Shown here: positions 45,530 through 57,700 of the stretch, piece by piece
Numbering within the stretch: position 1 is the stretch's first letter
Layout of the letters: every line of letters starts with the position of its first letter
NCBI RefSeq assembly: GCF_032062135.1
Contig: NC_092860.1
Location: 156,595,912-156,659,911 of the forward strand
DNA from: Pyxicephalus adspersus
Taxonomy: Eukaryota; Chordata; Amphibia; Anura; Pyxicephalidae
DNA length: 64,000 nucleotides
Reading direction: 5' to 3'
Notes under the pieces: generated by a model
The model's input: the letters and a program-made list of their open reading frames with translations, nothing else
The model's database searches: none
Told to the model about the DNA's origin: nothing
Translations under genes and position numbers: made by a program

Positions 45530-45774
45530 ATGGACGGATTCCTGATCCTCATTCTGCTCTCTGGGTTTGTGTCTATCCTAAAGGGACAATTCTTCACTGT
45601 ATCTATACAAACACATTTCTCAATGTGTCACCTCAGAACTTGGCAGCCAATGTTTGAGTATGAGTATTACCAAGAAGGAGATGTGATTATTGGAGGGCTC
45701 TTTACTGTCCACAATTCCATCGAGAAGCTCATAATCAGAAACGGTGTGTTTGATCTAATTTATTTCTGTAGGAA
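45530..45774 (+). CDS. V2R gene B exon 1: signal peptide and start of ligand-binding domain
   Basis: The ATG begins a hydrophobic leader (FLILILLSGFVSILKGQ). It is followed by the V2R-type segment ending in GDVIIGGLFTVH. The donor is AA|GTAAGT in phase 2. The exon is 245 nt, the same length as exon 1 of the minus-strand paralog. An in-frame TTG four codons upstream is unlikely to be the start. Confidence 0.92.
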
Positions 45775-48700
45775 GTAAGTACATTTTTACCATTTTCTTA
45801 TTAATTTTTAAATCCATCACAAAATCTCTCTGCTAATACCAGAAGCAGAATTATTGTGTCACTGGAAATAATTTCTGTGATTTTACTTGTTTTACTGTCA
45901 CATTATGGGAAAAACTGAAGATATATGGCCTGTGTGTAACTGGAAATGATTTCTGTCATTTTCTTTTATCTCTTCTTTTTAACCCCAATCTCTGTCTTTC
46001 TGTAGCAGTTGTACAAAACAGCAGCTTGGTAAGTCTGCTCATTTTCCTTTTTGTCACTCCTGGCTCTATTAGCTGCAAGCTCTGTACAGTCCCTGGCAGT
46101 AGCAGAGATTAGCAAGCAGTGACAGCCTTCAGGTATTCCAAAATCTGTCCCTATCTAACTGGCACTGCATCAAAAAATTCTTTAGAACCCTTGGCCCAGC
46201 ATATCAGACAACATAAAGATATCAAGGCATAGAAATACTGGGAATGCAGCATAAACTATCAATTTGTGTATTACATTCTCCATCTTTCCTCTCCTCGCAT
46301 CTCCCTTCCATCTTTACATTTAATTCAGCAAAAATTTTAACAATGATCAGGGCTAAAATAAAATCATTCCAAATCCCTAGCCATGAAAATAACCTTAAAT
46401 CTCAATATTTGGACAATAAAAATGGACTCCTAAACTCCCATATCTAGATATTCTTCTAAATCCTTTCTTCTCAGATACATACAAAGCTATTTACCCACCT
46501 CGCCTAAATCAAGCACAGTCATCTTTAGACAAATAGAAAAAGCTACCTAAATCTTGTATTGGACGCATAAATGCAAATAAAATGTCATATCTCCCACGTT
46601 TTATTATATTTTTTTAGAGTTCTCCCAATTAGAGTAAAACCTTATATACTTTGTTCATTGCAATCAAAAATTGAAAAATTTATAAGGGGCTCAACCCGCC
46701 CCCGCATAATCCGTAATACAGTATACAGAACCAAACTAAATGGAGGTCTAAATATCCTAATTTTAGATAATTACTATAAGGCTGCTCATATTGCCTCCCT
46801 CATTCAAATTCAAAGCACTACAAATCCCCCATTATGGATACTTATAGATTTGATAAACTTTAATCCTATTACACGTAATTCCATAATGTGGAATCCTCCA
46901 GTATATCGCCCTAATTATCTTATTCCGCACCTACAACATCTACTAAAAATATGGGATAGTGGTAAATCCTCTGGCAACCTTATATGAACGCATTTACCAT
47001 TATTACCTATAATAAAATGTCTCCTCTTCCCTCCAGGTTTAGAATCCCCTTCCAAATTTAAATGGTGGACAGATAAAGGATTTACTGACATATATTCCTT
47101 CTTAACTAATGAAGGAATAAAACCTTTTTTTATACTTTAAATTATCACATGAAATCCCAGAATCTGAAAATCAAAACTACTTACAAATACATCATTTCAT
47201 TTCATCTCTTATAAGAAGTAAATCTTAAAACTTTTGAACGTAAATGCAGAGAAAATCCACTTACTAACGGACTCATCACTTCACGGACTCATTGCGGACT
47301 CATCACGAACCTCACTACTATCTGCTAAATCACATAATAAAAACTCTATATATCTTTCTTATAAGTTATCTTTATTACATTATATACATTTATTTTTCTT
47401 TTCGGTTATAACTTAAATTGTATCATTTCATGTTATTTATTTTTATTGTAACATTGTATAATTTTATTGTTATACCATTATTGTATCAGAAAAAAAATTC
47501 TGAATTCTAAAGCTACGTACACACTTCCAATAATTATCGTTGGTAAACGAACGACGAACGATCCTGCACGATATCTGCGAAGATCGTATAGCACCGATCC
47601 TGTACATGCAGATAACGACACGATTGTTCGCAGATATTGTACACACAATAAATGCGATCGTTTGAACGATACAGAAAGTGTCGTGCACCACAGGAAGTGA
47701 GCGAACGTTCGTTCATCACGCATGCTCAGACCATGAACGATCACTGAACGACCGTACACACGATAGATGGTAAACGATCGTCGTCCAATCCGATCCGCCG
47801 GTCCGGTCGTTCATTTCCAGCGACTATTCTCGTTCGTTGGCGTCGTTGGTTACTTTTTTTATGAACGATTTTTGACCAATCGATCGTTCGTCGTTCGTTT
47901 TGTCGTTCATTTCCAACGATAAAAATTGGAAGTGTGTACGCAGTTTAACCCAAATCTCTTCTTCACAGCCTGTTCACCAAGTTTAATACGGACGCCCCAT
48001 ATATCCACTTCCTTACCCAGTGGATTGTTTGCAGTAGTACATGCACAGGAGTAATACAAATAACGACACCATAAAGAATCTTTTAGTAAAAAAACAACAT
48101 ATAATTGTTCACATCCACAACTGCAAATCCACTGTTACTCATAAAGAGCAATGGCCAGAACCATTGTAAATCAATTGTTAATCATGATGAGCAATTGCCA
48201 GAACCCACCATTGTAAATCCATTGTTGATCATGATAAGCAATGGCCAGAATCCACCATTGTAAATCCATTGTTAATCATGACTGGCGATGACCAGAATTC
48301 ACTATTGTAAATCCATTGTTGATCATGACGAGTGATCACCAGAATTCACCACTGTAATCTATTGTTAACCACCTGAGCGTTACACTGAGGTCTAGATTTC
48401 TGTACCAAAAGTGATCCACTGTTTTTCATGAAATTTTTTTTTAAATTGTAGACCTGTAACTTACAGAAATATGTCCGAACAGGGGTTCTAGTAGATATTA
48501 TGAATATAAAAAATGTATTTACTTTTATTTTTTTTTTATTTTTTTGTATTGGATTGGATACCGGAGTTTGTATTCAATCCAATACAAAATGAGCGTTTGA
48601 ATTTACCAATTATGTACTTTGTATTAATTTTATATTATTTTGTATTGGATTGGATACGCAAGTTTGTATCCAATCAAATACAAAAGATAAATTTGAATTT

Positions 48701-51700
48701 CCAAGTTATTTACTTTTATTTTATTTTTTTTTTATTTTTTGTATTGGATTGGATACAGGAGTTTGTATTCAATCCAATACAAAATGACAGTTTGAATTTA
48801 CCAATTACAAACTTTGTATTTATTTGAATTATTTTGTATTGGATTGAATACAGGAGTTTGTATTGAATCCAATACAAAATAAATGAATGAGTTTCAGTTT
48901 GAATTTCCCGCACACGCGCCGACGTCATCACGCACGCAGGGAGAAGCCTTCTGGTTTTTTTTTGTCCGCCGGACGGCTTCTCCCTGCAGAGATCATCCGG
49001 CGCTGGACGAAGACGGACGTGGACCATCAGCGGGACCAGGTAAGATGCCGGCCGGTATCTTGTGTTCGGCCGGCCGGGATCTTGTGTTCGGCCGGCCGGG
49101 CGGCGAAACGCAAGATGCCGGGCAGCGGAACACAAGATACCGGCCGGCATCTTACCGGTCCCGCTGGCACCCGACGCTGGAGATCGACGGACGACGATGG
49201 AGGGAGGACGACGCTGGAATGGGAAAACGATGCTGGAATCCTTACCTCCATCGTCCCGCTGGATGTGCACAGCGGGACCATGGAGGTAAGGATGTGACAA
49301 AATTACGGGGTTAACCATCCTAGCCATTTTTTTTTGCCCGTGCGAAGGTCGGGCATACCGGCTAGGTGGTTAATCATGATGAGCGATGGCCAGAACCCAA
49401 TATTGTAAATCCATTGTTAATGGCCAGATGACTATTCACTGCAGGTAGCAAACAGACATTGGTAAGAAGCCTCAACAGATATCAAAGACTAGAAGAGGAA
49501 ATCAGGAGCACGGCCACAGTAACAAGAGCAAAGGAACACAATATCCCGAAGAGATTTTTGCTCAGCCATCTTGCTGTAATTTTTCAATATAAAGCACTGA
49601 CAGGAGATATTTTGCATTTTTTAATATAATCTCTGACAAATCTCAGAATAATAATTCCTAATTTGTCTAAAGATATTAATTGTTATACATTCTACATTTT
49701 ACAGACTGGACATAGCAGAATATGAGTACATGATGGCATTTTTCTTTGCAATTGATGAGATTAACAAGGATACTGATCTGCTCCCTAACATTACTCTGGG
49801 CTATCATGTGTTTGACACGTGTGGGTTTACTATCAAATCAATGGATTCCACCCTAAAAATACTGTCCGGGTATAAGAAAAAAGCTCCAAATTACTCCTGT
49901 ATGGAAAGCACTGAAGTCGTTGGATTTGTGGGTGATGCTACTTTTCCAACAACGCTGGCCACAGCTGAACTCCTAAACATTTACTGGTACCCCCAGGTAG
50001 ATGGACTCTGATATTGTCATGATTTATCTAGAAAACTATCGATATATGTATATATATAAATATATGTAGAAGCCATAAGTTTATTATCAAAATTTCAGTG
50101 TTGGACCTTTTTTATTTAGAGACAAGACATCATAGAGGTAACCTAATCACTATGGGTATGATTCATTAGAGCTCTCTAAAGCTGGGGAAGATAGATTATC
50201 ATAGAAGAACTTAAGTGAACCAGCAAACTTGGAATCGATCTGCTCCAGGATTGAAAAGCTTTGCCAACTAATAGCAAATTCTTTTTAGGAAATCCATTCC
50301 ATGTTTGCTGGTTCAAAAAGATTTCATAAATCTGACCCCATATATCAATATGCTAAAGTTATATCAATTTAGTAATTGAGTTTGTAAGACTTTACATGAG
50401 CTGGGAGGAAATTTGAGCTTTAATAAAAAAAAAAAATTTTATTGCAAAAGTCAAAATCTAGGAAAAATTCCTTTTCTTTAATCTAAAGTCATACAAAAAA
50501 AGGAAAGTGTATATATGGACAAAGAATTCCGGGTGGGTTGAACTAGCTATTCATGTGATTCTGTATAGATATATACATATGCACTCGTATGGCTTAATGG
50601 GAAGGTGTAAGGGCTGCAATGACCACATAGGAACCTTGATTCCAAAGCAAAGAGCAGAGGAGGGAACCCAGCACTCAGCACAGGTTGTCCACTGCATGAT
50701 CATGAAGGGATAATTCATCCAATACTTTCAGATATGATTGTAGGAGTTTTGGGTACCCTCATGACAAAGGAAGGGCTAACATAAAGGGATTTCACATGAG
50801 TGATTTTTAATGAATGAAAATCTTTTTCACCAGTGTACAAAACGCTGAAAGCGGTAATCCCGAGTCACACTCGGGGTAGCTAAAACAGTAATAAGTAATA
50901 GTAAATTGAGCCTTACCTGATCTGTCAGCATCCTCCTTTGTCCTTCCCCCCTCCTCTCCGGTGTCTTCCGCATCTGATGAGTTACCGCGGAGTCCCCGAT
51001 GATGTTGGTGCATGCGGACGTTCAGTTCGGGGCGCGGTGGGGATTTCAAATCTATTTGTATTACATTCAATACAAATGAACTGTATTGAATGCAATACAG
51101 TGGATTTATATATCTAAAAGCAGTACATTGTCTTTCATAAAAATGTATTTTACAGTATAATATATTAGTGTGAGTTTATTTTTTTTATTTTTTTTTTAAA
51201 TTTATTTAATTTATTATTCTACATGATTTTGTGTTTCATGAAAAACAATGTACCGCTTTTAGACATAAAACCAGACACAAATGAACTGCCCGGGAGGTTA
51301 ATGTTTACCGTTAGTACAACAATGCCATTGAAACAAAATTCCTTCAGTGTTTCATGGGCCAGGATGTAATGTTTGTATTTTGTATACTTGTATTATTAAA
51401 CTTTTAATCATTGCTGTCTGGCAACTTACTTTGGTGCTTTCTTTCTTTTGTGGCTGGATAAAAAAAGGTGGTACAACTTTCTGCCATACCAGAGTGGGGT
51501 GATTAAAAATTAAGGCTTGCTGTTAGGAGATGCTTATGGGGCTGGCAAATCTCTACTGTGCACCACCGCAGTATCTCTTCCCATGTATTCTGTCCAGCAG
51601 CGTCACTTGCAGCAGCAAGGAAATAGCAGCATTGTCTGCTTCCCTTTAGCCGTGCAGCCTAAATGTACTTTCTCGGCATCCACAGCACACACTCTAAGGC

Positions 51701-54700
51701 TGTGCTCAGCTGAATGGGATTTTAAGAGCCAATTAGTGCTCCTGTGCTCCCACTGGCTGCTGAGGCTTTATAGCCTCTTTGCTCCCAGTGATCCATGCCT
51801 GTTGTAGCATTTAGCTGGGCTGATCTGTGCTGGTGTATGATTTGTGTTTTTACTTTTGCTGACCATTACCTGTTCCTGACCCATCGATTATACACAACTT
51901 GGACCAACCTCTGCCTTTGACCCCGACTCTGCTTGTGCCTACTCCCTCTGTACCTCGTTTGGTGGACTGATGGCCCGTCTATGACTGGCTTATACTCTGG
52001 ATTAGTTATGTTTCTGTACTGCCTAATTTGTAGGCTCCTAGTCCGCTGCCAGCCCATCCCCAGACGCTATCCTTTGCACATTAAGTCCTTGTTGAAACTG
52101 TGTGATGGGAGACACAACCAGTCTTCCCAGGCTGAGCTAAAGGATAACAGTTCGGCATTAGATTGGGGAACTGGTGTCTGATAAGCACCAGGTCCTTACG
52201 CTTGCATTAGATATAGGTGTTAAAGAACAGTTTTACATAAGCAAGTATAGGCCCAAATGTAGAGACACAGATAGGGATGGCAAACCTTACAGGTGTGAAA
52301 ACCAAAACCGAGGGTCCACAAAAACTAAATGTTACACTTCAATTACCCTAAACTTATGAAGGCCATCAAGGTAACTACGATAGTTTCACCAGTGTAGATG
52401 GAGGGATGAGAGACCCCTAAACTGGGGAGACACAGGGCACATTTTGCTGCTCCTGGGTACATAACAGCAGTTTTTTGTGTACCCTTGAGTTACTAACAAC
52501 GTGGTTTTACTGTGAACATCTGTTTGTTAAACAAATTACTTATTTGGAGACAAAAAAAAATGTACCAGATCCTTCTTTGGGCAGACAGTCTGAAGGGTCC
52601 AAAAAGAGGTTGAACAATTGTGCAGCACCCCCTTTTTGTCTCCATACCATGACACATGTATTCTCACTTTACAAAGTCCATACTTATGCCACTAGCTGTC
52701 CCTCAAAGCGGCTCACAATCTAATATCTGTACCTATTCATATGTAACTTTCTTTATATATGTTAATGTTTATGTATGTTATTCTTTCTTACAGTCTTAGG
52801 TCAATTTTGGGGGGGTTGACACCCTTTCTTCATGGTACGTCAGTTCATTGCCAGACCCAAAGTTATTGGAAACAATGGATATAAAGAATGAGGATACCTG
52901 GGGTTTTTCTTTCTGCTTTTGAGATTCACTTAGCTGCTTTTGTATAGTTGACAGACATCATCTCCATGACAATTTTTATGGGGATGCTCCATTTGTTTGG
53001 AATATATTGGATTTATAACTTGAATATTGATTGTATATTTACCTGATGCTACAATAAAATTGTATCTTCGCCTAAAAAAACCCCAGCTCTCCCGATTCTT
53101 TTTATTAATTGAATGAAAATATCATATCATTTATTTATAAATCCATTATAAAAGAATTTCCTAAGGGTTCTCTTTAGTGCTTTCCCATTCAAATGTCATT
53201 TATGATCTGTTAAATCTTATTGATAGATTTATTAATGCTTCATGTGCTAGGGTGGTCTATATCTAAATGCAGTCTTTCCAGGAAGTCTTTGTGCTACTAC
53301 AGTGTGTGAGAGGAAGTGTTGTGAGCTGAGAATTCCTTTGCCCCTTCTGAAGTTTACTATGTCACAGTGATTATTTCACCGGACGTCTGCTATATTTACA
53401 CTGTGGTGAGTCACAAAGCAGTGAAGCTAGGCCTGGTATTACATTGCTGTACCTTTTATGCTAAACATGTGGCAGGGTTGTACCTCCTGTGCTAACCATG
53501 TGCCTGCACAAGCAAGACAAACAGACAAAATATAAAGGAGCTAAAGTATAAGGTTACTTTTAGGTTGCTGACTATAACATCGTTTTAGGAAGCTCTAAAG
53601 GCATTACCCTTCTCTTGAAAGACCTGACATAAAACTTCTCACACAATATTGACATAATTCTGGTATATTTTCTTTTTTTCTCCAGATCAGTCATCGAGTT
53701 ATTGATCCTCTCCTTAGTGACAGACAAAAATTCCCAAACTTTTACCGCACTGTTCAGAGTAGTCAGCTTTGGTATAAGATGGTTGTTAAGTTCCTGAGAG
53801 TGTTTGGCTGGAATTGGGTTGGAATCATCACATCAAGTGATGGCAGTGGAGAAATGGAACAACAGGAGCTGAGAAAAGAGATGACCAGATATGGGATCTG
53901 TATAGCATTTGTTATTTACCTGACCAATAATGTGGATATTAACAGACGGAGAATAAAGGTCATTGAAGATTCAAGCACCAATGTCATTATAGTATGCGGC
54001 CATTTTCTATTTGAATATACCTTCTTTTGTAAGGAATTTAAAGCTTTAAGAGAAAATATCACATTAATCCTGAATGACTCATGGAATGTCATTCCATATT
54101 CGGATATTGAAGTAAGGGAAGCATGTAACTGTAGCATTGTGCCTGTCTATCCTTGTATCTACATACCCGGTATAGATTTTTATTTAGATAAAGTACATCA
54201 ATTCAAACACCCAAAGGACCCTCTGTTAGAAGACATTTCTCTCCTTAAGTTTCATTGTCTTTCTTCTAACCCAGTCAAAAATAAAATATTTGGTGTTCTT
54301 CCCAATTCTACCTGTATCAGGACAAAATCAATGGCACATCGCTTTACTAACAAGGACCACCCAAAGTTCTATTTCATCTACACTGCAGTATATGCTCTGG
54401 CTCATGCGTTACACCATATGATAATGACTAGAAGGCAATCTGGAAATTATAGATTAAGGGAAAATGTAAGTTTATTTTTTATGTATTAATTTGTTACCCC
54501 CAAATGTTGCAATAATATTACATTCTATTGGTAGAGACTTCACACAATGGCAAATTCAGGGCAAAAGTCAACCACATGGCCACCTTTATATCTCTCCCCT
54601 CTTGAATATTAACAATAAATACTATCCTAAACCCAGGCTATAACCCTAAAACTAACCTAGAAATAAACAAAGACTTAAGATTGCCATGTGTACCAAGGAC

Positions 54701-57700
54701 TGGGGTTAATACTAGCCTTAAGCTACGTACACACGTCAGATTTTTATCGCCCGATAATCGGCATCGGCCGATTATCGGGCGAAAATCTGCCGTGTGTACA
54801 GTCGGTGTCGTCCATCGTCCGGACGACCGACCTGCTGGATCCACGGACGATGGACGACGACCGATCCTAATGAAAGGGAAGGGGGAGAGCGCGCAGCAGG
54901 GTGCCGCTCCGTCGCTCTCCCCCTCCCCTCTCCATAGAGCATGAACGGTGCTGTATGTACAGCACCGTTCATGCATCGTGCACTCCCTTGTCGTTGGAAA
55001 GGATCGTGAAAGATCCTTTCCAACGACAAAAATTGCACGTGTGTACGCAGCTTTAGAGATAAGGCTAGCCTTAAGTTTTAAGATAAGGTCACCAAAAAAA
55101 TGGGTCTGACTTTGACAAAGTTGGAAAGTTACAGTAAAGGTGAAAGGAGTTTTTTCAGCAAAGTTTTTGCTAAAATTAGTTGTTTGTTGTGTAACCCCAT
55201 CTTAGAATCCATTTGGAGACACAGGATATTTGTCTTGGTCTAAAGTTTTTGCCTGAACAGCAGGGTTCCTCTGGAAGAATAAACAGAATCACATCAGGGG
55301 AGCAGAGTTGACAGCTGATTGCTCTTGAATCCCTTTACTAGTTGTGTGTGTTCTTGGATAGAGTTTCTCTATCCAAGAACATAGTGTTAGTCTTATGGCT
55401 GGCTGCTCATGAATGAATGCAGTGTGGGAAAAATCCTCTGATTTATCCCATGGCCGCATTCATTCATAAATGCAAGCCACATGACATGAGGAGGAGTATC
55501 GAGGCTTCATTTATGAATGGAGCCGTGAGAATCCTTCTCCCAGTGAGAGATCCCCGGGCACTTCAGGTCAGAATGAGGGCTGTAGTGCCCGGGGATCGCT
55601 TACTGACAAGAGGTTTCCCTCGGCTGTATTTATAAATGCAGCCACGATAATACTCCTATAGTGATTTCTGATGGTTTCGCGAAATTTCGACAAAATTTCG
55701 CGGACCCGTCAGGACTTTAAGGAAATTTTGGCGAGAATGCCAGAATGCCAGAGGCTCATCCCTATTGGTAATACGATATAGCTTGAATAGGATAGGGTGC
55801 TGGAATTTGGTAATCTGAACCACTGTGTCTGGTATGTATGAGACTGTAAATATAAAAAATAACAATAAATCTGATTACCAGTAGTAATGAAGACATATTG
55901 ATAGTCTAGTTATTTGTATTTGTTGAATTTGTCATAAAATGGCCTATTACATTTGGTGGTCTTCCCGTGCTATTTTGGAACATTTGCTGCTGTAGATTCT
56001 CTTCGGGTTCATGACTTCAGTATTCTTCACTGCCTTTAGGATCTACGGTTTGGTAACTTCCTTATCCCAGGTTATGACTGAATAAATAAAATAGAAGGAG
56101 GATGCTGGTGAGATCATCATTCTGTCTTCTAATACTGCCCTGATTGTTAAGGCCTAATTATCAGGACAGTTAGTTAGTTAGAGTTAGGTTTCAATGTCAG
56201 GTCTAAGTAAAAATATATTTACATTTTCAGCTAAGTTCAGCTTAAGCCTCAGGTTAAGGAGCTCTACCTTGGCTAGTTGACATGGTACACAAGTATAGTA
56301 ATGAAAAATCACTCAAACCCTGGGTCAGGGATCTCAATAAAGAAGCCCAGGTCCATGTGTCACTCTATAAACCTTAGTGAGCCGGTGAATTTGTAGCAAT
56401 GATTCTATAATAAATGCATTTTTCCTTTGTAAGCTGCACAGATACATCCGGACAGTTCAGTACACCCTGCCCAATGCGCAAGATATCTTTTTTAATGAGA
56501 GAGGAGAACTCCCCACTGAAATAATGATAGCAAACATGGTCTATGATGATCTTTCACCGGAAGAATTTAAAGTCAGAATAACAACTCTAGTCACTAGTCA
56601 CAGTCTGAAAGATATAGATAAGCCAGATATTTTCCTGAATGAACTCAAATGGAAACAAGACAAAGTAAGTGTTTTCCAATGGTTTTCGTACAAGATAAGA
56701 CATTTTAAATTAAAGCAGGGCATAAAGTAAAATTATTATATACTACCAATGTAAGAGGGCACTTCACTAACCAATAATGTAAGAGGGCATTTCACTAAGC
56801 AATAATGTAAGGGGGGCACTTCACTCACCACTATTGTTAGAAAGTATGTCTAATGATGTTAGGAGGAGGGTTAATGTTGGTGAGAGGGTAGGGAAGAGAG
56901 AAGCTGTGGGGGGACCTGGGTTGGGTGAGATGTCACCACCAAGTAGTAAGAGAGAGAAAAGGTGCAGAAGTACAGAGAAAGCAGGAGAGTGAAGGAGCAA
57001 ACAGCAAAGGAGTTAACAGACTGGGGGGGAGGGGAGGGAATAGAGCAAGCAAAGAGAGTGCAGGGTGAGGAGGTTGATGTCCATGTGAGCACCTCCTGTA
57101 ATATGGGTTGTAGTGAAGCTTTCCAACTTGTTAAGCTCCAAGAGTGGGATAGCAATCAGTCAGGAAGAAGCTTGGTGAAAAAACAGTTCAAGATGGCAGC
57201 AGCAGAGGTAGTGTAGGCATTCAGGTGGTTCAATGATGGTTCAGTCCAGAGGCATGAGGTGGGAGTAGCAAAGTGTAAATGTATGTCCAATCCAGTTCCA
57301 ATTCCTGGTTCCATTCCCTGGATTCATTCTCAAAGCACTTATAATTTTGGCACTTAGGATTTGGGAACTTGACCATGGTCCCATGTAAGCTAGCCTGATG
57401 TTTAAATAGAAGTGCTTTGTGCTCTCAATATGGATGGACTGATGGGAGTAACAAGGAATTTTGGATATCAGTTGAACCTGGGTAGGGGGGAGGATTGGCT
57501 GGGCGATAAAATCAATCAACACTTAACTGGGACAAATTGATAGGGAATAGATAGTGCTATGGCCAGAGTCAAATTTGGGCAATAGGTTCATCAAAATGCA
57601 CAGCATACCGTAGATATTCAGTTGGGAATTGCACACAGAATGGGAATGGCAGTCAGATTGCACAGCATACCTGTAGATGGAGAGATACATTTAGATTAGG

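Noticed and set aside
48513..49327. Overlapping ORFs of 104-203 codons on both strands
   Set aside because: They lie inside a piggyBac element and are translations of palindromic and GC-rich repeats.
54638..55038. ORFs of 60-112 codons around 54.7-55.0 kb
   Set aside because: They fall within a MITE built of inverted repeats in intron 3 of the V2R gene.
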